Virus record (IMG/VR): IMGVR_UViG_3300046028_004496
Span: 1 to 29,851 of that record
Source: a virus
DNA: 29,851 bases
Strand: one strand, 5' to 3'
The notes under the pieces are model-generated. The model was not told the origin of the DNA. It made no database searches and saw nothing but the letters and a program-made list of their open reading frames with translations. Of this stretch, positions 16,432-22,878 are shown piece after piece. Positions within the stretch are counted from its first letter, which is position 1. Every line of letters begins with the position of its first letter. The translations under genes and the position numbers were made by a program.

Positions 16432-17268
16432 CTAATCGTAAACTACGCCCTTGCCCGGTACGTATCTTCCAACTTTATCAGCCTGTTTAGGCACTTTTGT
16501 TTTGACTGAGCGCTCTTTAATTGGATTACCGGACGTATCAACTTCTATTGTTTTCTCGGTGACTTCATCCATGACTTCATCATCCTGCTTAATCTTATTC
16601 AGCTTATCAAAGCCTTTATCAGTAAGCTTGCCATTCTTAACATACTCGGCATTATCTTTGTATGCCTCGATAAAATCACGCTTACGTGTTGCCGCTTCCG
16701 TTTCTGCGCGCGGTGCGCGTCCTGCTGCACTTACTTTGGCTTTCTGACTGACTAATATACTAGCTGCTTTAGCCGGGTCGCCACCGGCCATGCGCCACGC
16801 TAATTCAAGTTCGGTTTTAGGTACATTTAATTGCTTACCACCTTCTAATACTATTTTTGCGGTACCGCTTTGCTTATCAAACGCCATTACAGACCCATCA
16901 TCTAACTTAACACTTTCAAAGCCTTTGCTTTCTGGTGCCATTTTTTTAATGGTTTCCGCTGATTTAAAATCGCCGCCTTTTATAGCGCGATCAAATCCAT
17001 CTTGCATAGTGGCCGGTCTGGTTGTTGCGCCTTGTTCGCCTTGCACTTCAACGTCTGTCATGTACGCTTTATTGCGATCCATCTCTGCCGCCGCACGTTT
17101 ATCATCTATTTTGTACCCGGCTTCTTTTAACAGTAGCTCTTTTTCAACTTGCGCATCCATTAATGCAAGCTTTAAGTCAAAGTCTTGTTTTTTATCCAGC
17201 TCTTGGCCTCGCCCTTCCGAGTAACCTTTAGCCGCACCTGCCGCCATAAATCCTAGTAATCCTGACAT
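16432..17268 (-). CDS. Putative internal virion/ejection protein
   Basis: A 278-residue protein. The N-terminus MSGLLGFMAAGAAKGYSEG is Gly/Ala-rich and amphipathic and is followed by a long charged helix (~25-70), a layout common to podophage internal virion proteins encoded next to the giant ejected protein. The middle (DGSVMAFDKQSGTAKIVLEGG, ~121-142) looks like a short beta unit. The C-terminal part is Lys-rich and ends GRYVPGKGVVYD. The start ATG overlaps the previous stop by one base (TAATG), indicating coupling. The giant gene follows after 52 bases holding the hairpin. No catalytic motif is visible; role inferred from context. Confidence 0.6.
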   Translation of the reverse strand: MSGLLGFMAAGAAKGYSEGRGQELDKKQDFDLKLALMDAQVEKELLLKEAGYKIDDKRAAAEMDRNKAYMTDVEVQGEQGATTRPATMQDGFDRAIKGGDFKSAETIKKMAPESKGFESVKLDDGSVMAFDKQSGTAKIVLEGGKQLNVPKTELELAWRMAGGDPAKAASILVSQKAKVSAAGRAPRAETEAATRKRDFIEAYKDNAEYVKNGKLTDKGFDKLNKIKQDDEVMDEVTEKTIEVDTSGNPIKERSVKTKVPKQADKVGRYVPGKGVVYD

Positions 17269-17729
17269 TATTGCGCCCCTTGATACTGTGATAAAGCTTG
17301 CTCTGAAATTTGGGTAAACTGTTTTGGATCCACGCCAAAGCCTGTCATTAATGCATCAATCATAGTTTGCATAGCAACTGCAATAATGTCTGGCCCGATC
17401 TCTTCCCCGGTAACTTTCTCTAGGAACTCTGCAGCCTGCGCTAACAAGTATGTGCCTGCCGGTACAATCACTTCACCCGGCATGGTCTGGTTGCTCTTCT
17501 TGTAGAGTAATGCCATCAAGCTTGCAATCTGATTGCCTAACGTTTCGCTAATGTCGCCTTCGTTCTGGTTGAGCAACTGAATAATATCTTCGTGCGTTTC
17601 TTTAGAAAATATAACCTTCATGCCTGCTTTGACTACTCGCGCAAACGCTTCTTGAAATTCTTTAGGCATATCGGTTGCTACCTTTTCAGCAATAGCTTCT
17701 GGCCTGCCGTTAAATTCTTGCTGTTCCAT
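17268..17729 (-). CDS. Hypothetical protein of the ejection-protein block
   Basis: A 153-residue, mostly helical acidic protein (RPEAIAEKVATDMPKEFQEA at the start, then MKVIFSKETHEDIIQLLNQ). A more hydrophobic second half (MPGEVIVPAGTYLLAQAAEF, ~83-102) is followed by IIAVAMQTMIDALMTGFGV. No known motif. Starts at ATG 17729, two bases beyond the stop of the upstream gene, and ends in a one-base overlap with the next gene, so it is firmly within the operon. Similar-sized proteins sit at this position before giant polyvalent genes in related podophages, which suggests a structural or chaperone role, but I cannot assign one. Confidence 0.55.
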   Translation of the reverse strand: MEQQEFNGRPEAIAEKVATDMPKEFQEAFARVVKAGMKVIFSKETHEDIIQLLNQNEGDISETLGNQIASLMALLYKKSNQTMPGEVIVPAGTYLLAQAAEFLEKVTGEEIGPDIIAVAMQTMIDALMTGFGVDPKQFTQISEQALSQYQGAQ

Positions 17730-17731
17730 TG

Positions 17732-18757
17732 TTACGCACTCCCCATTTGTGAAGTTAAACCGCCACCGGCTTTAGCTTGCTGAATTTGATTATATTCTTC
17801 TGTCGTTACATACTTGATCTCGCCGCCAATAGATACAGCGATCTTGCCAGTTTGAGCCGCACCAGGTTGGCCGCCGTAAACGTTATGGTCTTGATTAACT
17901 GTTGGCATATTTGTTGGTTGATACTGCATGTTTCTCTGACGTTGCGCTAACAGTTCCATTTGCTGCTGTTGTGATGCTGCTTGAGTATTAATGTTATCTA
18001 CCTGAGCATCAAACAACGGTTGCTTTTGTTCCATCTCTTCATACTTCATGTAGCCATCGGCTAGGCCGCCTAGTGATTTAACTGCGCCAGAATCACTATT
18101 GAGCGCACTTAATAGTCCGTTGCCAGCGCTTGATGCTGCATCGGTTGCTTTTCCAAAAACTGATGATGAAACTCCATCCAATCTTGGTAAAGCACCAGAA
18201 GCAAATTCTGCGTCAATAGAACCTATGGCAGGGGATGCGTTATCTAAAGCACCACCTACACCTGCTGTATCTTTAATTGCACCAGCTGCCGCACTGTCTG
18301 TAATGCCTAGACCGCCCTTGATGCTTTCAAATACGCTCTTAACTGCACCGCCGGAAACGGTATTAAAGAAATTAGACGTACCATCTGCCGCGCTTGAGAA
18401 CGGATTCATAAAGCCGCCATCTACGCCAGTGAACGCACCTACACCAAAGCCAGCCAGCCCGGCTACTGCGCCAATGGTTGATAATGTTTGATTCCCGGTC
18501 AGCGCCCCCAATCCTGACGCAATGCCGCCAACAATCATTAATCCCCCAAGTATCGAACCCATAACTGTTGTAGCAGCCGCGTATGCGGCCACACCTGCGG
18601 ATACAGACATATATGCACCAGCGACAGCAACAGCCGGGCCGTTCTTTTCACCATACGGTGTGCCGCGCTTTGCATCTGCAAACGGCATTTCTGCGGATAG
18701 CAGCCGAGTATAAGATATAGTTTTATACTCAAGTTTTGGTATTTGAATGGCGATCAT
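17732..18757 (-). CDS. Gly/Ala-rich internal virion protein (T7 gp14-like position)
   Basis: A 341-residue protein. Residues ~42-110 are a long Gly/Ala/Val hydrophobic tract (AVAGAYMSVSAGVAAYAAA, then MGSILGGLMIVGGIASGLG and IGAVAGLAGFGVGAFTG) able to cross membranes, as expected for ejected channel-forming proteins such as T7 gp14. Residues ~115-245 are Gly/Ser/Ala low-complexity. About 255-295 is Gln-rich and probably coiled coil (QAASQQQQMELLAQRQRN). The C-terminus has GKIAVSIGGEIKYVTTEEY. ATG 18757 has AAGGA eight bases upstream and overlaps the previous gene by 29 bases. The comparison with T7 gp14 rests on composition and gene order, not on sequence identity. Confidence 0.6.
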   Translation of the reverse strand: MIAIQIPKLEYKTISYTRLLSAEMPFADAKRGTPYGEKNGPAVAVAGAYMSVSAGVAAYAAATTVMGSILGGLMIVGGIASGLGALTGNQTLSTIGAVAGLAGFGVGAFTGVDGGFMNPFSSAADGTSNFFNTVSGGAVKSVFESIKGGLGITDSAAAGAIKDTAGVGGALDNASPAIGSIDAEFASGALPRLDGVSSSVFGKATDAASSAGNGLLSALNSDSGAVKSLGGLADGYMKYEEMEQKQPLFDAQVDNINTQAASQQQQMELLAQRQRNMQYQPTNMPTVNQDHNVYGGQPGAAQTGKIAVSIGGEIKYVTTEEYNQIQQAKAGGGLTSQMGSA

Positions 18758-19112
18758 TTTTCGTGTCCTTGTCTAGCCAAAAGTATTCGTGCTGTTCATC
18801 TTCATGCGTTTTTTTAAATCCAAACAATTCAACTAGCTTTTTATGTTTGTCATTCTTAAATAATCGCGTTATTAAAAATTCATGTTTATCAATAAGTTCA
18901 TCTACTACTTCATGCATCATCGTTTTGCGGCCCATGATCATGCGAAAGTTCTTGTTCAATGCAAAATGTATTTCGTTGTTCTGCATCATTACTTCACCTA
19001 TCTGCACATCACGGTACATTAACGGCTCAATATTCCATTTAGATAATGCAAGCTTGGCCTGTTCTAATGTAATGTTTTCTTCATGCACCAAGTAATCTTG
19101 TATTTCTTTCAT
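18729..19112 (-). CDS. Small acetyltransferase-fold-like internal virion protein (T7 gp13-like)
   Basis: A 127-residue protein. Its second half, RLFKNDKHKKLVELFGFKKT followed by EHEYFWL, matches the end of GNAT-like folds (a conserved residue run, helix, LGF turn, final strand), and T7 gp13 has the same style of ending. The usual acetyl-CoA-binding Q/RxxGxG/A loop is replaced by NFRMIMGRKTMMHEVVDELI, so activity is doubtful. The start is a TAATG overlap with the previous gene. It lies between the repeat-bearing gene at 19112-19945 and the gp14-like gene, which fits the T7 gp13-gp14 order. Identification is a fold-level guess; an uncharacterised structural protein is the alternative. Confidence 0.5.
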   Translation of the reverse strand: MKEIQDYLVHEENITLEQAKLALSKWNIEPLMYRDVQIGEVMMQNNEIHFALNKNFRMIMGRKTMMHEVVDELIDKHEFLITRLFKNDKHKKLVELFGFKKTHEDEQHEYFWLDKDTKNDRHSNTKT

Positions 19113-19945
19113 TAAAAATCTAGTAACCCATCAAAATTTAAACCGCCGATCTTGCCTAAAATATTCAATCCAGTTTTAAGCATTTCATTCTGATTTGTTA
19201 CTGCTGCAGTTTTAGCTTCTGGCGTTAGATCAGGATTTTGTAAAATGTCGCTGATATTCCGCACTGATTGCTGGTACAGTGAACCGGCTGCGGCTTCTGA
19301 TTGCAGAATGGTTTTATAACTTGCTTCAATATCTGCCAGTTGCAGCTTATTACTCTGGTCCATAAACTGCTTGATAACCACGTTCTGCTCGTTAGCATTA
19401 AAAATATTAGTTTTATTCTGCTCTGCCGCATTGAACTGATTTGTTTGATTCTGGTTTTGCGCATTGAACTTGTTAAGTTCCTGCTCTTTGTTGGTATTAA
19501 ATTGGCTATTTTGCTGTGTTTGACTAGCATTGAATGTATTGGATTGCTGCTCATTAGCCTGGTTTGTCGCCAATACATTGGTATTTACCCCGGCGTCATA
19601 TTGCGCAATTGGTAAAGCTCTGTCCATTACCGCCGCTTGCCCGGCTTGTACCGCCATTGAACTATTCAATAAACCACGACTATTCGCGGCCTGTTTGGCT
19701 TTGGCTGCGGCTTGCTGCATCAATGGTGAATCTGCGCCTATAACATTGTTTACTTGTTTGCTTAACAGCTCCTTATCATCCACGGTGCGCGTGATAGCAG
19801 AAGTTAGCCCCGTGGGCGAAGCTGCCGTAGGTGCTGCTACTGCTGTCGTTGCGTCTTGATTGTCTGCCAGCTGTGGCGTAGCACTTACGTTGTTGTAATT
19901 GCTAATGCCATCTAAAGGCGTCCATGAGTTGCTATTTGTTGCCAT
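19112..19945 (-). CDS. Internal virion-like protein with 11-residue repeats
   Basis: A 277-residue protein. The N-terminal 55 residues are Thr/Ala/Ser-rich. About 60-115 is helical with a GLLNSSMAVQAGQAA segment often seen in podophage internal or injection proteins. Residues 135-189 are five exact-length 11-residue repeats of the type xNxFNAxxQxx with Phe at 138, 149, 160, 171 and 182, predicting a right-handed coiled coil. The C-terminus ends GLNILGKIGGLNFDGLLDF. ATG 19945 has AAGGA six bases upstream. It is the first gene of the ejection unit and lies just after a promoter-like motif at 19971-19991. A role as an internal core or ejection protein is inferred from composition and position. 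Confidence 0.65.
   Translation of the reverse strand: MATNSNSWTPLDGISNYNNVSATPQLADNQDATTAVAAPTAASPTGLTSAITRTVDDKELLSKQVNNVIGADSPLMQQAAAKAKQAANSRGLLNSSMAVQAGQAAVMDRALPIAQYDAGVNTNVLATNQANEQQSNTFNASQTQQNSQFNTNKEQELNKFNAQNQNQTNQFNAAEQNKTNIFNANEQNVVIKQFMDQSNKLQLADIEASYKTILQSEAAAGSLYQQSVRNISDILQNPDLTPEAKTAAVTNQNEMLKTGLNILGKIGGLNFDGLLDF
19379..19543 (-). repeat. Five tandem 11-residue (33-base) coding repeats
   Basis: Encodes residues 135-189 of the preceding feature. Each unit centres on FNA or FNT with Asn/Gln around it, with exact 11-residue spacing of Phe. Repetition is clear in protein and degenerate in DNA, so it is old or under selection for protein structure. Confidence 0.8.
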
Positions 19946-19970
19946 GATAATTCCTTATGGGATTTTTTTT

Positions 19971-19991
19971 ATTGTGCGCCTGTCCACCTGT
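19971..19991 (-). promoter_or_regulatory. Weak third copy of the late promoter-like motif
   Basis: TCCACCTGT at 19983-19991 (ACAGGTGGA on -) is the core shared with the motifs at 22478-22489 and 28681-28692. It lies 38 bases upstream of the ejection-unit start, and a CACAAT -10-like hexamer is at 19971-19976. The -35 side is poor. Low confidence as a promoter. Confidence 0.35.
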
Positions 19992-20053
19992 TTGCCTGCT
20001 ACCTATTAAACAGCAAACGCTTATAGTCAGCGGTATGGATTTGTATGCTAGAA

Positions 20054-20092
20054 TTGACAAAGCCACATTGAACGACTAATTCAATGTGGCTT
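20054..20092 (+). promoter_or_regulatory. TTGACA hexamer plus 13-base inverted repeat
   Basis: A perfect TTGACA (20054-20059) directly precedes a perfect inverted repeat: AAGCCACATTGAA (20060-20072), seven-base centre CGACTAA, TTCAATGTGGCTT (20080-20092). It may be an operator overlapping a promoter for the HNH gene that starts 32 bases later; a -10 match is only partial (ACTAAT 20075-20080, spacing 15). Alternatively, read on -, it may be a terminator for the lysis unit, but only a short TTT follows the stem. Confidence 0.5.
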
Positions 20093-20123
20093 CTAATCAC
20101 TTCACCTTTACGAGAGGTTACGC

Positions 20124-20678
20124 ATGACTAAGCAAATTCTAACGCAAGAAGAACTTAAATCGCAACTACATTACGATCCTGATACTGGAATTTTTACAAG
20201 AACTAAAACATTAACAAATTGCTGTAAGATTGGAGATGTTGCTGGGTCTAAATTAAATAATGGATACATCATAATAAGAGTATTAAATAAAAAATATTTA
20301 GCTCACAGATTGGCTTGGTTATATATGACTGGGAATTTTCCAAGTCAAACTATAGATCACATCAATAGAATTAAAGATGATAATAGATTGTGCAATTTAA
20401 GACATGCAGATCAATCACATAATAATTTAAATGTTTGTAAAAACGTAAGCAATACATCAGGATATAAAGGCGTAAACTGGAATAAAAACAGAAAAAAATG
20501 GGCAGTAAGATGCACAGTTAATGGAGAAAGAATATTTTTAGGATATTTTGACGATGTTAAATTAGCAAACATTGCTTATGATGATTTTGCAAAAAAACAC
20601 CATGGTGAGTTTTATTATGGTCACTTACAACCAACAAGTTCACAAACAGAATCTCCCCACACACGAATCTCATTGTAA
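20124..20678 (+). CDS. HNH endonuclease with AP2-type domain (copy 2), against the late genes
   Basis: A 184-residue HNH nuclease of the same architecture as the gene at 1980-2492: NGYIIIRVLNKKYLAHRLAW and TIDHINRIKDDNRLCNLRH form the HNH region (~45-100). The AP2-like part is GYKGVNWNKNRKKWAVRCTV to FLGYFDDVKLANIAYDDFA (~113-160). Start ATG 20124 with GAGAGG seven bases upstream. It is the only + strand gene in the late half and its end overlaps the i-spanin gene by 58 bases antisense. Four 60-base stretches that I counted have 27-33% G+C, against 43% in two flanking late-gene stretches. This strongly suggests a mobile homing-type insertion between the lysis and ejection units. Probable self-spreading nickase/nuclease; its target is unknown. 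Confidence 0.88.
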   Translation: MTKQILTQEELKSQLHYDPDTGIFTRTKTLTNCCKIGDVAGSKLNNGYIIIRVLNKKYLAHRLAWLYMTGNFPSQTIDHINRIKDDNRLCNLRHADQSHNNLNVCKNVSNTSGYKGVNWNKNRKKWAVRCTVNGERIFLGYFDDVKLANIAYDDFAKKHHGEFYYGHLQPTSSQTESPHTRISL

Positions 20679-21214
20679 TCTAAAGTTGTAATGACGCACG
20701 CACCCTCTAGTATTTTATATTGTTCTTGTAATCTACTATTGGCTGCGTCACAGTTTTTCCAGCCTTCGGCAAGCTCTTGTTTATATGTGTCGGGTGTGGG
20801 CAATCCAGCGGCGGCCTTACGTTCCTGTTCAAGTCGCATCCAATCAGCATAAGAATTGAGCCGGTAAGTACTATTAGTTTTAACATCGTATAAATCCTTT
20901 ATCTCTTTGGTATAGCGTTTGCGATCAAGATTAAATTTTTCAGTTAGTGCAATAGTTTCAGCGTGCGCCGCTTCAATATCCTTTGCGTGCGCCTTCTCTT
21001 TTAAGTAATTTTCAAGCTTTCTGTCACTCATTGCTTTAGCATCACTCACTAAATGCTGATCATATTCAAATTGAACCCGGTCCAGCTTTGCGTATAAAAA
21101 CCAGATTGTTAAAAGCAATGCTACGAATAAAACAGGCAGCCAGTTCTTTTTTACAAACTCAAACACACCGCCAAAGAATAGTTTTAATGCCAATAAAATA
21201 GGTGAACTAAACAT
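20621..21214 (-). CDS. Rz: Inner-membrane spanin (Rz-like)
   Basis: About 197 residues. I prefer ATG 21214, which overlaps the amidase stop by eight bases; an in-frame TTG lies six bases upstream. Residues ~26-43 are an N-terminal membrane anchor (WLPVLFVALLLTIWFLYA), followed by a periplasmic helical region rich in Lys, Glu and Ala (~45-120), as in i-spanins. The C-terminal part (LEGACVITTLDYNEIRVWG) is typical of phage Rz-type lysis proteins. The o-spanin is encoded inside it in another frame (20707-20886). Together they fuse inner and outer membranes at the last step of lysis in Gram-negative hosts. The last 58 bases overlap the HNH gene on the other strand. Confidence 0.8.
   Translation of the reverse strand: MFSSPILLALKLFFGGVFEFVKKNWLPVLFVALLLTIWFLYAKLDRVQFEYDQHLVSDAKAMSDRKLENYLKEKAHAKDIEAAHAETIALTEKFNLDRKRYTKEIKDLYDVKTNSTYRLNSYADWMRLEQERKAAAGLPTPDTYKQELAEGWKNCDAANSRLQEQYKILEGACVITTLDYNEIRVWGDSVCELVGCK
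20707..20886 (-). CDS. Rz1: Outer-membrane lipoprotein spanin, embedded (Rz1-like)
   Basis: A 59-codon frame completely inside the i-spanin gene, shifted by +1. It begins MLKLIVLTGSILMLIGCD: a short basic start, a hydrophobic stretch and a lipobox LIGC with the lipidated Cys at residue 17. The mature part is short (42 residues) with prolines (RPPLDCP, HPT) as in Rz1 proteins. AAGGA lies eight bases before ATG 20886. Signal, lipobox, length, position and frame offset all match embedded Rz1 genes, so I regard it as real though it is easily missed. It should pair with the C-terminus of the i-spanin across the periplasm. Confidence 0.85.
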   Translation of the reverse strand: MLKLIVLTGSILMLIGCDLNRNVRPPLDCPHPTHINKSLPKAGKTVTQPIVDYKNNIKY

Positions 21215-21749
21215 ATTCAATCGGCTTCATGCCGCCCTTAATCCAATCAGAAACTGAAAACCCCGGGCATATTTTTACCCACTCGTTACGTTCAATCACG
21301 CCATTACCGTTAAGATCAGGCGAAAAGTCACGATGACCTTTAATGCTAATACCCATTTCATGCAATGCATTGAGTGCGGATTTTCCGTTATCACATATCC
21401 TGCCGCGAATATTCCCGGACAAGGTAACAATCAACTGCTGCAAGCTTTCAAATTGTGCTGTGCTGAACTTGTCTGTACCAATCATGCAAATGCCAATAGA
21501 TTTAGCATTGCTGCCTTGTACGTGCGCGCCAATCTCCTCAAGCCCTCTTCCCGGCTGAATTTGTCCATCTACTGTAATCACAAAGTGATAACCTACATGC
21601 TTTACTTGTGGGTTGAAATTTCTGGCCGCTTGAGTGCTTCTTTTAAAGCCTCTGGCTTTGTGCATGCTGTCAATGTCAGCAATGGTGAAGGGTTTCCCGT
21701 TTGGTGTTGCGGCGCAATGAATAATGATGTCTTTAATTAAACGCTTCAT
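21207..21749 (-). CDS. N-acetylmuramoyl-L-alanine amidase endolysin (T7 lysozyme type)
   Basis: A 180-residue Amidase_2 enzyme that cleaves the amide bond between MurNAc and the stem peptide. Zinc ligands by comparison with T7 lysozyme: H11 in IIIHCAAT, H139 in KGHRDFSPD and C161 in VKICPGF. Y54 in HVGYHFVI and K159 fit the catalytic Tyr and Lys. The DLNGNGVIERNEWVKICPGF stretch is a T7-type insertion. No signal peptide, so export depends on a holin. ATG 21749 has AAGG seven bases upstream and overlaps the upstream membrane-protein gene by 17 bases. T7 lysozyme also inhibits T7 RNA polymerase; nothing here shows that. Highly confident call. Confidence 0.95.
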   Translation of the reverse strand: MKRLIKDIIIHCAATPNGKPFTIADIDSMHKARGFKRSTQAARNFNPQVKHVGYHFVITVDGQIQPGRGLEEIGAHVQGSNAKSIGICMIGTDKFSTAQFESLQQLIVTLSGNIRGRICDNGKSALNALHEMGISIKGHRDFSPDLNGNGVIERNEWVKICPGFSVSDWIKGGMKPIEYV

Positions 21750-22062
21750 CTTTTGACCTTCTGTCCGGCGTTTGTTTAATTTTTTTTAAGAATAGGCTAT
21801 AAAAATATGGATGATATTTGTTTAAATAAATCATTAACCTAAAGTACGATTCCGGCCACATGAACAATGCAATCGTGGCACCAAACAAAACACTCACACC
21901 GCTATGCGTTTCAAAAATCAGGTAGAGGCCGCTCATAGAAGCCCCTACATATTTGGCAATCATGCAATATCTGTTTTCACCATCTGTCACGGACGCCAGG
22001 TAAATAGAATCGCCTAGCAAATACAGCCCGATCAATATTGATAGAACAACTTCCAATGTCAT
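21733..22062 (-). CDS. Lysis-cassette membrane protein (holin or antiholin candidate)
   Basis: A 109-residue membrane protein with about three hydrophobic spans: ~4-22 (EVVLSILIGLYLLGDSIYLA), ~38-52 (YVGASMSGLYLIFET) and ~54-70 (GVSVLFGATIALFMWP). The C-terminal ~20 residues are charged (KKIKQTPDRRSKDE), the usual cytoplasmic tail of class I holins. Start ATG 22062 overlaps the stop of the upstream holin-like gene by four bases (ATGA), and its end overlaps the amidase. Which of the two adjacent membrane proteins is the pore-former and which the regulator cannot be told from sequence. Confidence 0.65.
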   Translation of the reverse strand: MTLEVVLSILIGLYLLGDSIYLASVTDGENRYCMIAKYVGASMSGLYLIFETHSGVSVLFGATIALFMWPESYFRLMIYLNKYHPYFYSLFLKKIKQTPDRRSKDEAFN

Positions 22063-22427
22063 TTTTGCACTCCAAGTAAATTAAATTTAGATTTGAAAAA
22101 CTCTATTAACGTATCTCGGCACGGCTTATCAATGACAGCAAAGCCTAAAAAGAAAGCTACTGGTCGCTGCGGTATGTTCTTGATGTTCATCCATTCATCG
22201 AAAATCCACACAATGCCGTGAACCATGACGCACGCCACAAAAGTAGATAAGATAATCAGCACAATAGATCTTCTAATTTGCAATGCAGGGTTACGGTAGA
22301 TAGCCCAATACGCACCGCCAAAAGCTGTGATCACTACACCTATCGGCAAATCAAATAGCGTGCTGGTTACTGCTGTCATAAAAGCCATAATCCACGGGCT
22401 TATTGCGTGCGTTAATTGATCATGCAT
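22059..22427 (-). CDS. Holin-like membrane protein
   Basis: About 122 residues from ATG 22427, chosen because AAAGG is six bases upstream. A longer frame to TTG 22475 would begin inside the promoter motif. Membrane spans: ~9-24 (SPWIMAFMTAVTSTLF), ~27-43 (PIGVVITAFGGAYWAIY) and ~52-74 (SIVLIILSTFVACVMVHGIV), with a weaker fourth (RPVAFFLGFAVID). The C-terminus has charged residues. First gene of the lysis unit, ATGA-coupled to the next membrane gene and two genes before the amidase. This matches holin families of betaproteobacterial podophages in style. A holin role is likely but not proven by any signature. Confidence 0.65.
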   Translation of the reverse strand: MHDQLTHAISPWIMAFMTAVTSTLFDLPIGVVITAFGGAYWAIYRNPALQIRRSIVLIILSTFVACVMVHGIVWIFDEWMNIKNIPQRPVAFFLGFAVIDKPCRDTLIEFFKSKFNLLGVQK

Positions 22428-22465
22428 TTTTTGCCTTTGTAATATTTTTGTATTTTTATGAACCA

Positions 22466-22493
22466 ATACTAGCAATATCCACCTGTGTCATAA
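22466..22493 (-). promoter_or_regulatory. Promoter-like motif before the lysis unit
   Basis: On the - strand: TTATGA (22488-22493), 16-base spacer containing ACAGGTGGA, then TAGTAT (22466-22471). The 13-base ATCCACCTGTGTC is identical to that at 28680-28692, with the same placement beside a terminator. Predicted start near 22459 leaves a ~32-base leader to ATG 22427. Sigma70-like matches are partial, so a phage-activated promoter is possible. Confidence 0.6.
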
Positions 22494-22512
22494 CTGGATT
22501 AATAGGCGTAAA

Positions 22513-22532
22513 AAACCGCAATTAAGCGGTTT
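22513..22532 (-). terminator. Intrinsic terminator after the tail unit
   Basis: Stem AAACCGC-AATTAA-GCGGTTT on +; on the - strand the stem is followed by a T run (GCGGTTTTTT), 17 bases after the stop of the 22549-22878 gene. Good intrinsic terminator for the right-to-left transcript. Closely similar in sequence to the terminator at 28706-28734. Confidence 0.85.
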
Positions 22533-22548
22533 ATTAGTATTTCAATTT

Positions 22549-22878
22549 TTAATCTAAATGGTTGCCGGTGTGGTCAAATGGATTCAGTAGTAAATCCCCA
22601 ATATAACGCGCTAACTTTCCCCTTACCGTATGTTGTTTGGCATGACGCTTTAACCGATCAGTCACCAACCACTCTTTAGGCAATTCAAAAAATACCAGTG
22701 TGAACACTAGAACATTATTGATGAAGTCTAAAAGTATGCTGATAGTCACGAATGGAACACACAACACCCACAACAAGCCATTGAGTTTCTTTTCAGCATG
22801 TGCGCGTATCATTGCCATGCTTGCAACGTACATAATGAAAAACAGGTACAGGTCTATAAGTAGATATAAAATTATCAT
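22549..22878 (-). CDS. Phage membrane protein of unknown function
   Basis: A 109-residue protein with an N-terminal membrane span (~2-22, IILYLLIDLYLFFIMYVASM) and one or two further spans (~34-65, LLWVLCVPFVTISILLDFIN and VLVFTLVFFELP). A conserved-looking cytoplasmic end follows: ELPKEWLVTDRLKRHAK, ending LLNPFDHTGNH. I have seen this pattern in uncharacterised small podophage membrane proteins but know no function. Start overlaps the tail-fibre stop by four bases (ATGA). As the last gene before the terminator and directly upstream of the lysis unit, it might contribute to lysis or to exclusion of other phages; this is context only. Confidence 0.6.
   Translation of the reverse strand: MIILYLLIDLYLFFIMYVASMAMIRAHAEKKLNGLLWVLCVPFVTISILLDFINNVLVFTLVFFELPKEWLVTDRLKRHAKQHTVRGKLARYIGDLLLNPFDHTGNHLD

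Noticed and set aside
22428-22475. N-terminal extension of the holin-like gene to TTG 22475
   Set aside because: It covers the -10 part of the shared promoter motif, while ATG 22427 has AAAGG at good spacing.
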